This document shows positions 8,619 to 17,522 of a stretch of 29,864 nucleotides of DNA, piece after piece. The stretch spans positions 1 through 29,864 of the forward strand of contig CAIXQV010000533.1 in assembly GCA_903921605.1 (NCBI GenBank), written 5' to 3'. Numbering within the stretch: position 1 is the stretch's first letter; each line of letters opens with the position of its first letter. Source of the DNA: an uncultured Planctomycetaceae bacterium. Lineage in GTDB: Bacteria; Planctomycetota; Planctomycetia; Planctomycetales; Planctomycetaceae. A model generated the notes under the pieces. The model was not told the DNA's origin. It ran no database searches and was given only the letters and a program-made list of their open reading frames with translations. The position numbers and the translations under genes were made by a program.

Positions 8619-10832
8619 TTATCTGGCAAGCAGAGTTTTCTGAACGAAACGCATCACTCGCCGCAGCCCCCAGGCAGCGAATGATTCATAACGTCGAGGA
8701 ATTTGAAGGCTCAAACGCATGCCGTGATCTGCCAACTGCAGGACGGTTTCGTTCGAGGGAGAAATATCAACCTGAAAAAGTGGTTCAAGCGGTAGTCCGG
8801 TCTTTGGATCAAGCAGAATGGTGCCTCCTCCGGAGAACGTCATCGCATCATGCAGGGCCGTCGATTCCGCAGCCGGTTCAATACTCACCAGACGGCCAAC
8901 AAAAGTTGTTTCCGACCGGCCGGGAATTCGAAAGTGAATCTCAGTTCCGGGCTTACGCTGAATAATGCCCAATTCATCCTCATTGAGCCACGTCCGCAGC
9001 AGTGTTCGACCATCGACAACCACAGCCGTCTGATCACCGACGTTGATATAACGTCCCTTCTGAGAAGACGGTACAACTCGGGCCACTCGACCTCCGGCCG
9101 GAGCAGTAATGCTGAGCGCAGAAGCCTGACGCTGACTTTCCAGCAGCCGATGTTTAAGTTCCGTGATGCGAGCTTCCAGTTCAGTGGACTTTGAGATGTC
9201 TGTTGAGCGACTCACTTCCCATTGCAACAGAGCTTCCTGCAATTCCGCTCGGCTAAGCTGAGCCTGCTCCGAGATTTCCGGATTCCTCAGTTGAGCCAAC
9301 AACGCTCCGGAGTTCACCGTATCGCCCGGATTCACAAGGCTCTGCAGCAGCGTGCCCGGAGTTTCGGCGTTCAGGAAGTATTCCGATTCGGCCGCGACAA
9401 CTCCCTGTGCGACAACTCCAAACGGCACCGGAACCACAAAAGAAAGTAAAGGAACGATGACCAGCGCGAGCACAGCCACCAGTCTTGCCCGTCCCCGCAC
9501 GTTCGCCGTCTCCGAACTCGTCAGCAGATACTTCCCCAACGATAGCCCCGATGAACCGAGCGTCGAGACCAGATGAAAAGCCGCGAGCGCAAGGCCGATC
9601 ATGGGAAAGCGAGTCGCGATCATGGCCGCGATGCCAAAGATTAACAGAGTGCGATAAATCGCGGCGGCGATTCCATATCCAGCAAGGATCAGAGTCGTTC
9701 CGGAACTTGTTCCCGCTCCGACTGCGCGAACGGAATCTTCTTTGGCAGACTCAGCTCGGCTGACTTCTGGCCCCGCTGATTTCGCAGACTTGAGCCCGAG
9801 GAATACTCGTTTCATCCACGCCTTCAGGTACTGATCCGCACGACCTCGCAGATTCTGAATGCCGACCAGTTCAGACGCAATAAAATAGCCGTCATACTTC
9901 ATCAGCGGATTGGCATTGAACAACAGTGTGATCAAGCTGGCCATCATGACCAGCTGCCAGGCACAGGATGTCAGCAGCGGACTTGTCGCAAACGCCCACA
10001 CAAACACGGCGGGAATAGCGACGATCGACTCAAAGTACATACCACCAGCCATCACGACCAGTCGCTTCCAGCGTTCCGGGAATGACCACGCGGCCGTCGC
10101 GTCGACGTATGCGGCTGGTGTTCCTGCAATCAGGATCATGCCCATCTCCGGCACTGCGCCGCCATAAATTTTGCAGGCATAGGCGTGCCCCAATTCGTGC
10201 CAGACTTTAAGCACGACAAACGCGGCCCAGAGAAATGGCAGATTGTCGGTGGCCAAAAGCCCGTTGAATGGCTGAGTAAACTCTTCAAAGCGACTGACAA
10301 TCAGCCACAGCGCGCAAAGCCCGGCGATGGCCCAGGCGGCAAGAAACCCCTGAGTGAACATCCAGCGCATTCGAAACGCGGTTCTCGTCAAAAACTCGTC
10401 CGGCCGCGCTAACGGAATCGTCATGAATAACGCGCCCAGCAGCTTGCTGCGACGACGCGTTTTGGTCTGCTTCAAAAACTGCTCATGCAGTCGGCTGCCG
10501 TTGGCCACCGGAAGAACAAGCAGGTTGAGCTGCTGCAACTGCATGATCAACTGAAAAAACGAGTCTCGATCGGAACGTTTCAGATGATTCTGACGAACCA
10601 TTGAATCAAAGTTTTCATCCAGCTTCTTTGACGGATCAAGGCGAACGAACAGTTGATAGTTGGAAAGCGGTAACCGGTGAGTCTTAAACGACACGGGATC
10701 ATGGACGACGTAAACCGGCTGCCCCTGATGAACCTGACGACTGACGTGGAGATCCGAACGCAGGACGAAGGTTAAATCCTTCATCGCGTCCGCAGGACTC
10801 CGCGTTGGACAGGTTACAGCAGCCACGTTCAT
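8619..10832 (-). CDS. PqqD-like / M50 site-2 protease-like / HlyD fusion protein
   Basis: This 737-residue polytopic protein combines three parts. Residues 17-105 (LRSDLHV, YVVHDP, RLPLSNYQLFVRLD) resemble a PqqD-like winged-helix domain. Residues about 155-330 form a membrane metalloprotease unit: HELGH at 212-216 supplies zinc ligands and the catalytic Glu, and NANPLMKYDGYF (306-317) supplies the third ligand, D314. After further helices to about 472, residues 475-705 form a HlyD-type adaptor (TPGTLLQSLVNPGDTV lipoyl half, coiled coil 520-575, SITAPAGGRVARVV). Such proteins are often annotated as putative peptide zinc metalloproteases (YydH-like). The ATG at 10832 is 12 nt after the upstream gene; Met17 at 10784 is an alternative start. 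The substrate is unknown. Confidence 0.88.
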   Translation of the reverse strand: MNVAAVTCPTRSPADAMKDLTFVLRSDLHVSRQVHQGQPVYVVHDPVSFKTHRLPLSNYQLFVRLDPSKKLDENFDSMVRQNHLKRSDRDSFFQLIMQLQQLNLLVLPVANGSRLHEQFLKQTKTRRRSKLLGALFMTIPLARPDEFLTRTAFRMRWMFTQGFLAAWAIAGLCALWLIVSRFEEFTQPFNGLLATDNLPFLWAAFVVLKVWHELGHAYACKIYGGAVPEMGMILIAGTPAAYVDATAAWSFPERWKRLVVMAGGMYFESIVAIPAVFVWAFATSPLLTSCAWQLVMMASLITLLFNANPLMKYDGYFIASELVGIQNLRGRADQYLKAWMKRVFLGLKSAKSAGPEVSRAESAKEDSVRAVGAGTSSGTTLILAGYGIAAAIYRTLLIFGIAAMIATRFPMIGLALAAFHLVSTLGSSGLSLGKYLLTSSETANVRGRARLVAVLALVIVPLLSFVVPVPFGVVAQGVVAAESEYFLNAETPGTLLQSLVNPGDTVNSGALLAQLRNPEISEQAQLSRAELQEALLQWEVSRSTDISKSTELEARITELKHRLLESQRQASALSITAPAGGRVARVVPSSQKGRYINVGDQTAVVVDGRTLLRTWLNEDELGIIQRKPGTEIHFRIPGRSETTFVGRLVSIEPAAESTALHDAMTFSGGGTILLDPKTGLPLEPLFQVDISPSNETVLQLADHGMRLSLQIPRRYESFAAWGLRRVMRFVQKTLLAR

Positions 10833-10844
10833 CAGTGATCCACG

Positions 10845-13016
10845 TTAAATCCAAAAGCTCAAACGACACCAGTCGATGACACGATGCGCCAGAACCCACC
10901 AAACCGGCTTCTCAACGGTTGAGATTCTGGCCGTGCCTTCCATCCCGGACTTCATCCATTCCGGACGTTCTGCCAGAGGCGCCTGAGCGATAAAGACATT
11001 GTTGCCATCTACGACCTGCGCCGTTCCGCCAATGTATTGAATCTCAAATGGCATCGAGTGCGATGAATACGAAGCCGCAGCGAACGTTCCAGTCTGGTTA
11101 GCCTGCACGAGCGTCCCGATGTCATCAGGCACCTGAATTTCGAGGTTCCAGCCACCCACGGGAGCAAACTCCAACACCATCTCGCCGGGAACGAACATCT
11201 GCCCGATGCGTTTTTCGAGATCCGCTCGAACAATCGTCCCATTCTCCGGAGCCACCAAACGCGTACGTTCGAGTCGTTCCTGAAGCCCGGCGGCTTGAGT
11301 CATGAGAACTCCAACACGTGCTTTATGGAGCGCGGCAGAACTGGTATCTCGTGCCGTGATGCTGCGACGGACTTCCACTTCTGTGGATGCGATTTCTCGC
11401 TCCAGTGTTTGCAATTGCAGAGTCGTCTCGGTTGTATCAAATTCCGCCAACAACTGACCGGCCTGAACTTCCTGGCCAGGCTGAACATGGGCCTTCAGCA
11501 GTTTTGCATTTCCCGGCGCGGTCATCTGAACCATGTTCTCGGCAACAACTCGTGCCGTACACATCGGACGATATGTCAATGAGCCGAAGACCAGCCATAA
11601 GCCGACAAGGATCACTCCGCCGATCAGCCCGAGTCGTCCGATCGATCCTGCCGCGAATGTTTTCTGCAACGATTCTTTCGCAGCGAATTTCACTTGCTGC
11701 TGAAGCGGACGAGTCGCGCGATCCAACATCCGCAACGCGTGACCGTACGGTTGGAGTGTGCGTGTGAGCGAAGAGAGTTCGTCTTTCGTGAATGGACGAG
11801 TGGTCGTTCGTCGCAGGCTGACGACGGCTGTCACGCCTTCGCTGTCCGACAGCGGAATTGAGCAGACGCTGGCTGCGCCCGCTTCAGCCGACCATCGTTG
11901 ATGAATCGGCAACGGAATAATGTCCATCCCCGTGGGCATTGGGGAGGCTATGAGACTTCCAAAGTCCAGACATTCTTCCATCGCCTGAGTCATCATCGCG
12001 ACGCCGGGACTGGAAGTCTTAAAACCACTCAATCCGGAAATAGCGAGCACCTGAATCCGCTGGCCGGAAGTGATCCCGAACGCAACCTGTTCGGCTCCGC
12101 ATTGGTTCGCCAGAGCGTTAACGATCGAATAGGCGAACTCCCGAGGCGAACTGTGCCCCGCAATCTTGCCGAGTGCAGTCGGATTTATGTTATGTGAGTG
12201 ACCTGGCGAATGGTCCGTAGAAGTCACAGCGGCCGCAGCAGGCGTCGCGGCAGCAGGCACTGCACCCGACGCAGGTGGCGACATGAATGCCGCAGAACTC
12301 TTTGCCAGGTTCGGCGAGGCACCAGTTCCCGCAGCTTCAAGACCAACCGGAGTACTCAAAGGCCCGTCGCTGGCCCCTCGTTGGGCGGGAACAAGAGGAC
12401 GCAGTGATAGATCATGCACTACAGGCGATCGGTCGACGTCGCACGAAGCGGTCATCGCTCGTAATGGCGAATCCGAGAACGATGCAAACCGATTTGCGGC
12501 AAGCTCAGCCAGTCGCAGTGCCGCCACAGTTGCCAATGCATTAAGCTGCGGAACCAGCAGTTCGCCGTTTTCCGGACGCCCCATGATCAGCATCGTGATC
12601 GCGCCATCGGGAATTTTGGACTCCTGATCAAGAATGGCCGCAGAGGCTACGAAGATTGACTGCCCTTCTCGTTCAAAAGTCTTTGATCGGGCTGAGTGAT
12701 CTGGATCGGTTTGAACCTCGATCGCCAGCGGCCCGAGCCATTTTTCGCTGAACTTTTCTGCCAGTTCTTTAGGCATCGAAGGGACGACTTGCAGAGTGAT
12801 CTCGGTTCGTTCCCGGATTCGAAAGTCTAACCGCGCGGCAGCAGTAGAGAAATTCTGACTGACAAACTTCAGAAGCACCGCGACAACATCACTTCGGGAG
12901 CTGAAGTTGCGAAGCTGATTCTTCAAGGCGGTGGACTGTGCCTCGAATGCAGCCGCAATCTGCGGCGTCGCGGGCATTCGTCCCGGATTGGATTCCGTTG
13001 TCGTTGATTCGGCCAT
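10845..13016 (-). CDS. GAF-domain / transmembrane / HlyD adaptor protein
   Basis: This 723-residue protein has an N-terminal half without membrane helices, with one divergent GAF-like region (about 20-175) and a second clearer one (about 285-430: AYSIVNALANQCGAEQVAFG, AASVCSIPLSDSEGVTAVVSL), separated by a Pro/Ala/Ser linker (200-280). A single membrane helix (461-481) leads to a HlyD module (485-700) with both lipoyl halves (GNAKLLKAHVQPGQEVQAG and LVAPENGTIVRADL) and a short coiled coil between them. The C-terminus is unusually aromatic (VWWVLAHRV.DWCRLSFWI). Topology suggests a cytosolic sensor joined to a periplasmic adaptor. It is the first gene of the operon and is followed after 12 nt by the M50-HlyD gene. 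The ligand of the GAF domains is unknown. Confidence 0.88.
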   Translation of the reverse strand: MAESTTTESNPGRMPATPQIAAAFEAQSTALKNQLRNFSSRSDVVAVLLKFVSQNFSTAAARLDFRIRERTEITLQVVPSMPKELAEKFSEKWLGPLAIEVQTDPDHSARSKTFEREGQSIFVASAAILDQESKIPDGAITMLIMGRPENGELLVPQLNALATVAALRLAELAANRFASFSDSPLRAMTASCDVDRSPVVHDLSLRPLVPAQRGASDGPLSTPVGLEAAGTGASPNLAKSSAAFMSPPASGAVPAAATPAAAAVTSTDHSPGHSHNINPTALGKIAGHSSPREFAYSIVNALANQCGAEQVAFGITSGQRIQVLAISGLSGFKTSSPGVAMMTQAMEECLDFGSLIASPMPTGMDIIPLPIHQRWSAEAGAASVCSIPLSDSEGVTAVVSLRRTTTRPFTKDELSSLTRTLQPYGHALRMLDRATRPLQQQVKFAAKESLQKTFAAGSIGRLGLIGGVILVGLWLVFGSLTYRPMCTARVVAENMVQMTAPGNAKLLKAHVQPGQEVQAGQLLAEFDTTETTLQLQTLEREIASTEVEVRRSITARDTSSAALHKARVGVLMTQAAGLQERLERTRLVAPENGTIVRADLEKRIGQMFVPGEMVLEFAPVGGWNLEIQVPDDIGTLVQANQTGTFAAASYSSHSMPFEIQYIGGTAQVVDGNNVFIAQAPLAERPEWMKSGMEGTARISTVEKPVWWVLAHRVIDWCRLSFWI

Positions 13017-14240
13017 GGTGCTCAGTCAATCCGGAATCTCAGTCACAATCGTCGTCAGGCGACACGTGGCAACCCGGCAGGCAATTCGCCTCACACGCAA
13101 ACTAACGAAGCGAGTGGGCCCTGCAATGGAGTAGGTGCTCTCGTCTGGTTCGGACGGATAGGGCAACGACTTGAGCAGAGTTTTCCTCTACGCCGCAAGT
13201 ACCGGCAAATACTGCCGATTGTAATTCTGACTGAGACTCTACCTGCGGCGAAAAGACAGATCTGTTGGTGTGGCCCGTCAATCCGCATCCGGGAGGCTTC
13301 GCATGCATTCGCGAAGTCGTAGATTCGTCCGTGAATAAACAGAGGAAACAGAGAGGTGTTCATCCTGATGTCGGTCTGATCTCTGCTCCCTCTGTATTCA
13401 CTAAGCTCTCGTCCATGATCCACACCGCTGTGCCCCCGACACCAGCCGCGATACCTGGCGAGATTACTCGCATCGATTGCAGTGCGTCTGAATTTTAGAG
13501 CGGGTGCCCTTGACCGCATTAAACAGAGAACGGGGAAGCACTCTGTCTAAGACGTTCCCGGACACCCGTCGTTCAAGAAGAACGCTCGCTGCGGAGAAAG
13601 CTCATGGGGATAGAGCAACAGCGTGCGAACTCACCTTGAGTCTCCATTGTTATGGCGATATCCATGTCATGATCGCAAAGACTCCACACCAGAAGAGGGA
13701 CGTGGCAAGCATGATTGATGTCCATGCAACGGCCACCAAATGACTGGGCCTTGATTCATGAACAATTTGTTCGGCAGAAAACATCGAGAACTCGTTGTCG
13801 TCGGAAAGTCGTCTTCGAGGCACGTGCAATTCCTGTGTTCGAAAGCGGTAAAAGATCTTTTCAGAAACCAGACCGGTGCCGGATTGTTTCCGGGGGGCAC
13901 GGCACTCAGCTCCATCTTTCGGCGAACCGGTCTGACTTCTGAAATAGTTCGAAAGTCACTGTGGGGTTCAGTTCCCTTCTGCTTTCATAACTGCACGGTG
14001 TTAAGAAATGTTGACACGCCTCGCTGCTGAAAACAGCCCGGAACAAGAAGCCGCCGCGCTCGCAACGAATTGTTGCCAGAGTGCAACACGAGCGGATGCG
14101 TCATCGCATCACGAAGGAACTCCCCGGTGCCCGAGTTGTGCTAAGAAAGCGTGGAAGCCCGAGACCGAGTCCCGGACAAACCGGAAATCACACGGACGAC
14201 GGACTTTCAAGGCCCCTTATCTCGATTCTCCTGAAGCCCA
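13017..14240. other. 1.2-kb region without a convincing gene
   Basis: The space between the GAF-HlyD start and the end of the nitrilase gene has only short overlapping frames on both strands (up to about 140 codons). Their composition (many Arg, Cys, His and Ser, no domain) looks non-coding. The promoter of the HlyD operon should lie near its left end. Small structures are a CGGCA-AATAC-TGCCG dyad at 13203-13217 and the inverted repeat at 13331-13401. Nothing is recognised in 13500-14240. Confidence 0.45.
13331..13401. repeat. Imperfect inverted repeat
   Basis: GTGAATAAACAGAGG (from 13331) pairs with the stretch ending CCTCTGTATTCAC at 13401. The arms of about 23 and 21 nt have a 2-nt bulge and two mismatches, around a 27-nt loop. 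There is no T-run. It could be a REP-like element or a transcript hairpin about 315 nt upstream of the HlyD operon. Confidence 0.5.
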
Positions 14241-15593
14241 CTATGGAACTACGGGCTTGACCGGAGGCCGATGGCGTAGGATTTCTGCATGAAAATCGCC
14301 AAGACTATGCCAGATTGCGGGCTGCCCGAGATCAACTTCGGCAATTACGACATCGCCCCAGCCTTTGGCTTTTGCGACCGGTCGCCCATCACGACCGTAG
14401 ATGGCGGTAATCATCCAGTTTGAGGCGATGTCAGAATACGTGCTGCTCACAACATACACATGATTCTCACAAGCACGGGCTGATGCGAGCAGTGGATTGC
14501 AGCCCCAGACCGGGAACGCGATCACTTCCGCGCCACGGTTGCTGAGCTCTCTGGCGACCTCCGGATAGAAGCCGTCATAGCAAACCATCATTCCAACTTT
14601 GCCAAAGCGAGTTTCAAAGACGGGGTACTCGGCACCGGCTTCAACGCCCGCATCAATCTCCGTTCGCGGCAGCGCGACCTTGCGATACTTCCCGACGACT
14701 TTCCCGTCAGGACCAATCAGAACCGCCACATTGAAGATCCGATGCTGTTCACGCTCCACCAGCCCAGCCACGATATACAGATCATGCTGTTTCGCCAGCG
14801 TGCCGAAGTAGTCCGTCGATGGCCCTGGAATGGTTTCGCCACAATCGGCCATTGAACGACCCGAATTAAAGTACGTCAGCGTTTCGGGCAACACAACAAA
14901 ATCGGCCTTCTGCTCCGCCGCCTTCGCAATCAACGGCGCGAACTGTTCACACTTGTCGGCGTTCGACGTGCCCGCAGCCGGTCCAAAGTGAACGGTCGCT
15001 AAACGAACCTTGCGAGACTTCGGAGTTTCGATCGCCGCCAGTCGAACTTCAGACCATTCCACCGAGGCTTGATCGGCCCAGCGATACGACAGTTCAATGC
15101 GTGCCTGCGTTGCCGACGGCGGACATCGAAACACTCCTTCGACTGTTGTCCAGCCGTCGATCTGTTCCGGGCCATCGGCCGGATACTCGGGTTCAGATTG
15201 CGGCTTCTCGCCTTCTCGATAAGTAGTGGTCGCTGCAAAATCATGAACAGCCGCACGGCCCTGAGCATCCTTCCAGAAAATACGTGCGACCGCTGTTCGG
15301 CGAGGATATTCGACGTTCACTACTTTTCGGAGTGCAGAGAAGTGGTACGTCCGGCCACCTTCTACGGCAATCGTTTTCTCCCACCAGCCGTGCAGACCTT
15401 TTCGTTGATCAGAACTCGTCAACAGACTGCCGGATTGACCGGGACCACCCTTCGGCAGGAACTTAAACTCCGGCAAAGCATCTTCACGCGGCCCGGCATG
15501 AGTCCAGCCATCAGCAGATCCGGAAATCAGTCCATCTGATGCGATCAAAGACCCTGAAAGAAGTAAGCTGATGAGTAACGATCGAATCACCAT
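14241..15593 (-). CDS. Exported nitrilase-superfamily (carbon-nitrogen) hydrolase with N-terminal beta-sandwich
   Basis: This 450-residue protein has a signal peptide (residues 1-19, SLLISLLLSGSLIAS) and then a carbohydrate-binding-module-like beta-sandwich (about 20-190, WWEKTIAVEGGRTYHFSAL, WTTVEGVFRCPPSAT). A complete carbon-nitrogen hydrolase domain follows (about 195-440). The catalytic triad is visible: Glu237 in LPETLTYF, Lys305 in KYRKVALPRTE and Cys338 in MMVCYDGFYPE. Members cleave amide or nitrile C-N bonds through a cysteine thioester; the substrate here is not readable. Export and the extra sandwich domain suggest action on an extracellular or envelope amide. The ATG at 15593 has AAGGA eight nt upstream (15602-15606 on this strand). 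The phosphohexomutase gene lies upstream, with 111 nt between. Confidence 0.92.
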   Translation of the reverse strand: MVIRSLLISLLLSGSLIASDGLISGSADGWTHAGPREDALPEFKFLPKGGPGQSGSLLTSSDQRKGLHGWWEKTIAVEGGRTYHFSALRKVVNVEYPRRTAVARIFWKDAQGRAAVHDFAATTTYREGEKPQSEPEYPADGPEQIDGWTTVEGVFRCPPSATQARIELSYRWADQASVEWSEVRLAAIETPKSRKVRLATVHFGPAAGTSNADKCEQFAPLIAKAAEQKADFVVLPETLTYFNSGRSMADCGETIPGPSTDYFGTLAKQHDLYIVAGLVEREQHRIFNVAVLIGPDGKVVGKYRKVALPRTEIDAGVEAGAEYPVFETRFGKVGMMVCYDGFYPEVARELSNRGAEVIAFPVWGCNPLLASARACENHVYVVSSTYSDIASNWMITAIYGRDGRPVAKAKGWGDVVIAEVDLGQPAIWHSLGDFHAEILRHRPPVKPVVP

Positions 15594-15704
15594 CTTCAGA
15601 GTCCTTTGTAATATTCAGAATTGTCCACACACACGGCAGAGCGTCTGCCCCCGAAAGCTCCCGCATGGCTCGGAGGGCGCACGACCTGTCGTTCGCCAGC
15701 CTGT

Positions 15705-17522
15705 TTACGACAACATCTTCTGAGCCCATTCACCGAGCGCCTTCTGAACATCCTTCATCGCCGCGTCACCGGCAGCACGAGCAGCCTCCAGATCGCCGTT
15801 AATGAGATCAGACTGACAGAAGAAATAAAACTTAATCTTGGGTTCCGTGCCAGATGGTCTGCCAGCAATCTGAATTCGTACAGGCTGCGATTCATCCGAC
15901 TTGTAGATCAACAGATCACCGCGCGGTTTCTCAATCGTCCCCGCGCTTTCGCCGGACGGGATGGAAATCCTACGGCCCGTTTTGTAATCCGCTGCTTCAG
16001 TAAATCGAACGGCACCAAACTGAGCCGGAGGAGCGTCGCGCAGAGTCTGCATCAGACCATCAATCTTCGCTTTCCCGGTGGGACCTTCGCAATAGATGGA
16101 TTTCTGACCTTCACAGTAATAACCGCAGTCGCGATACAACTGGTCGAGCTGATCGAGCAACGTGCGACCTTCGGATTTCAGTTCGCCGGCGAGTTCCAGA
16201 ATGTACAACGCGGCCACGCTGGCGTCTTTGTCGCGGCAGAAATCACCAGCAAGAAAGCCGATCGATTCTTCAGTGCCGAACACAAAATGGTCGGTGCCGT
16301 TTTCTTCCATCGTCTGCGCGATGTACTTAAAGCCGACGAGCAGTTCGCTGAAGCAACGGGCTCCGTGAAATGCGGCCACTGCTTTTGTCAGAGGCGTCGT
16401 CACCAGAGTTTCCACCACATAATCCTGCGGCGAAAACCGTCCGGACGCTTTTCGTTTGCGGAACAGATAATCGGTGATCAAAGCTCCGACCTGATTACCA
16501 CTGAGCGATGTGAATCCGCCAGATCCATTGCGAACCATAACCCCCAGACGATCGGCGTCCGGATCGGAAGCGATGATCAGGTCCGCCGGATTATTCGTCG
16601 CCTTTACCCAATCAATCACCGGATCAAAGACTTCCAGGTTTTCCGGATTCGGAGCATGCTTGGGCACATTCGGGAAATTTCCGTCAGGCGTTCGCTGTGG
16701 CTCAAAAATATCCACTGTCGAATACCCGGCCGCCAGAATCACGGCATACACATTCGTCTCACCGACCCCATGCAGAGGAGTAAAGATGGCTCTGATGGTG
16801 CGATTACTGGACTCCGACAACTTCGCAACTCGCCCGACATATTCTCGATCAACGTCCGCACCAATAATCGAGATGCGACCGTCGGCCACTGCCGCCGCAA
16901 AGTCCACTGTCGGAATCTTCTCCGCTCGTTCAACCTCGCTGACGATCCCCTTGTCGTGCGGCGGGATGACCTGCCCGCCGTTGCTCCAATAAGCCTTGAA
17001 ACCGTTATCAGCCGGGGGATTATGAGATGCCGAAATCACGACGCCGATATTGCAACCCAGATGTCGCACCGAAAACGACAGAGCCGGTGTGGATCGACAG
17101 CTGTCGAACAGAAACACCTTCAGCCCATGCGCGGCGAAAGTGCAGGCGGTGATTCTGGCGAAGTGAGCCGAATTATTGCGAGTGTCATGAGCAATCACGG
17201 CGGAGCCGCCGGTTGTACACCCGGTGGATCGCAGATAGACGGCCATCCCATGAGCCGATTCGGCGATCGTCCGATCATTAATTGTCGCCGGTCCCATTTC
17301 TCCCATTGGACCGCGCCGTCCACCAGTGCCGAACGGAATTGCGGTCCAGAACATTTCATCCAGCTTCGACCATTCGCCAGCACGGATTAACGTTTCCAGA
17401 CGTGGTCGATACTGAGCCACACTTTCGCGAGTCAGCCATGACTTCAGATTGGCCGGAGAGTCAGCCGTCAGCTTGCCTGCGGCGGCGGCGGTGTCGATAA
17501 GCGTAAACAACTCGGTAGTCAT
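15705..17522 (-). CDS. Phosphohexomutase (phosphoglucomutase/phosphomannomutase, PGM2-like)
   Basis: This 605-residue enzyme belongs to the alpha-D-phosphohexomutase superfamily, which interconverts hexose-1- and hexose-6-phosphates in the cytosol. All four signature loops are present: the phosphoserine loop VISASHNPP (S166), the metal loop DPDADR (320-325), the sugar-binding loop GTEESIGF (416-423) and the phosphate-binding loop RPSGTEPK (555-562). The length and an N-terminal extension of about 60 residues before FGTGGRRGPMG fit the PGM2/phosphopentomutase-like branch better than the 450-residue ManB type, so glucose, mannose or pentose phosphates are all possible. The ATG at 17522 is preferred; the frame reaches a TTG at 17525. 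Confidence 0.93.
   Translation of the reverse strand: MTTELFTLIDTAAAAGKLTADSPANLKSWLTRESVAQYRPRLETLIRAGEWSKLDEMFWTAIPFGTGGRRGPMGEMGPATINDRTIAESAHGMAVYLRSTGCTTGGSAVIAHDTRNNSAHFARITACTFAAHGLKVFLFDSCRSTPALSFSVRHLGCNIGVVISASHNPPADNGFKAYWSNGGQVIPPHDKGIVSEVERAEKIPTVDFAAAVADGRISIIGADVDREYVGRVAKLSESSNRTIRAIFTPLHGVGETNVYAVILAAGYSTVDIFEPQRTPDGNFPNVPKHAPNPENLEVFDPVIDWVKATNNPADLIIASDPDADRLGVMVRNGSGGFTSLSGNQVGALITDYLFRKRKASGRFSPQDYVVETLVTTPLTKAVAAFHGARCFSELLVGFKYIAQTMEENGTDHFVFGTEESIGFLAGDFCRDKDASVAALYILELAGELKSEGRTLLDQLDQLYRDCGYYCEGQKSIYCEGPTGKAKIDGLMQTLRDAPPAQFGAVRFTEAADYKTGRRISIPSGESAGTIEKPRGDLLIYKSDESQPVRIQIAGRPSGTEPKIKFYFFCQSDLINGDLEAARAAGDAAMKDVQKALGEWAQKMLS

Noticed and set aside
13091..13519. 142-codon open frame on the - strand upstream of the HlyD operon
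   Set aside because: I considered it as a small gene or peptide precursor. Its composition (Arg, Cys, Ser, His) and lack of any pattern look random, and it spans the inverted repeat at 13331-13401.
15621..17390. 589-codon open frame on the + strand
   Set aside because: It lies antisense to the phosphohexomutase gene, whose four catalytic loops are intact. Its translation is rich in Arg, His, Cys and Ser and has no domain.
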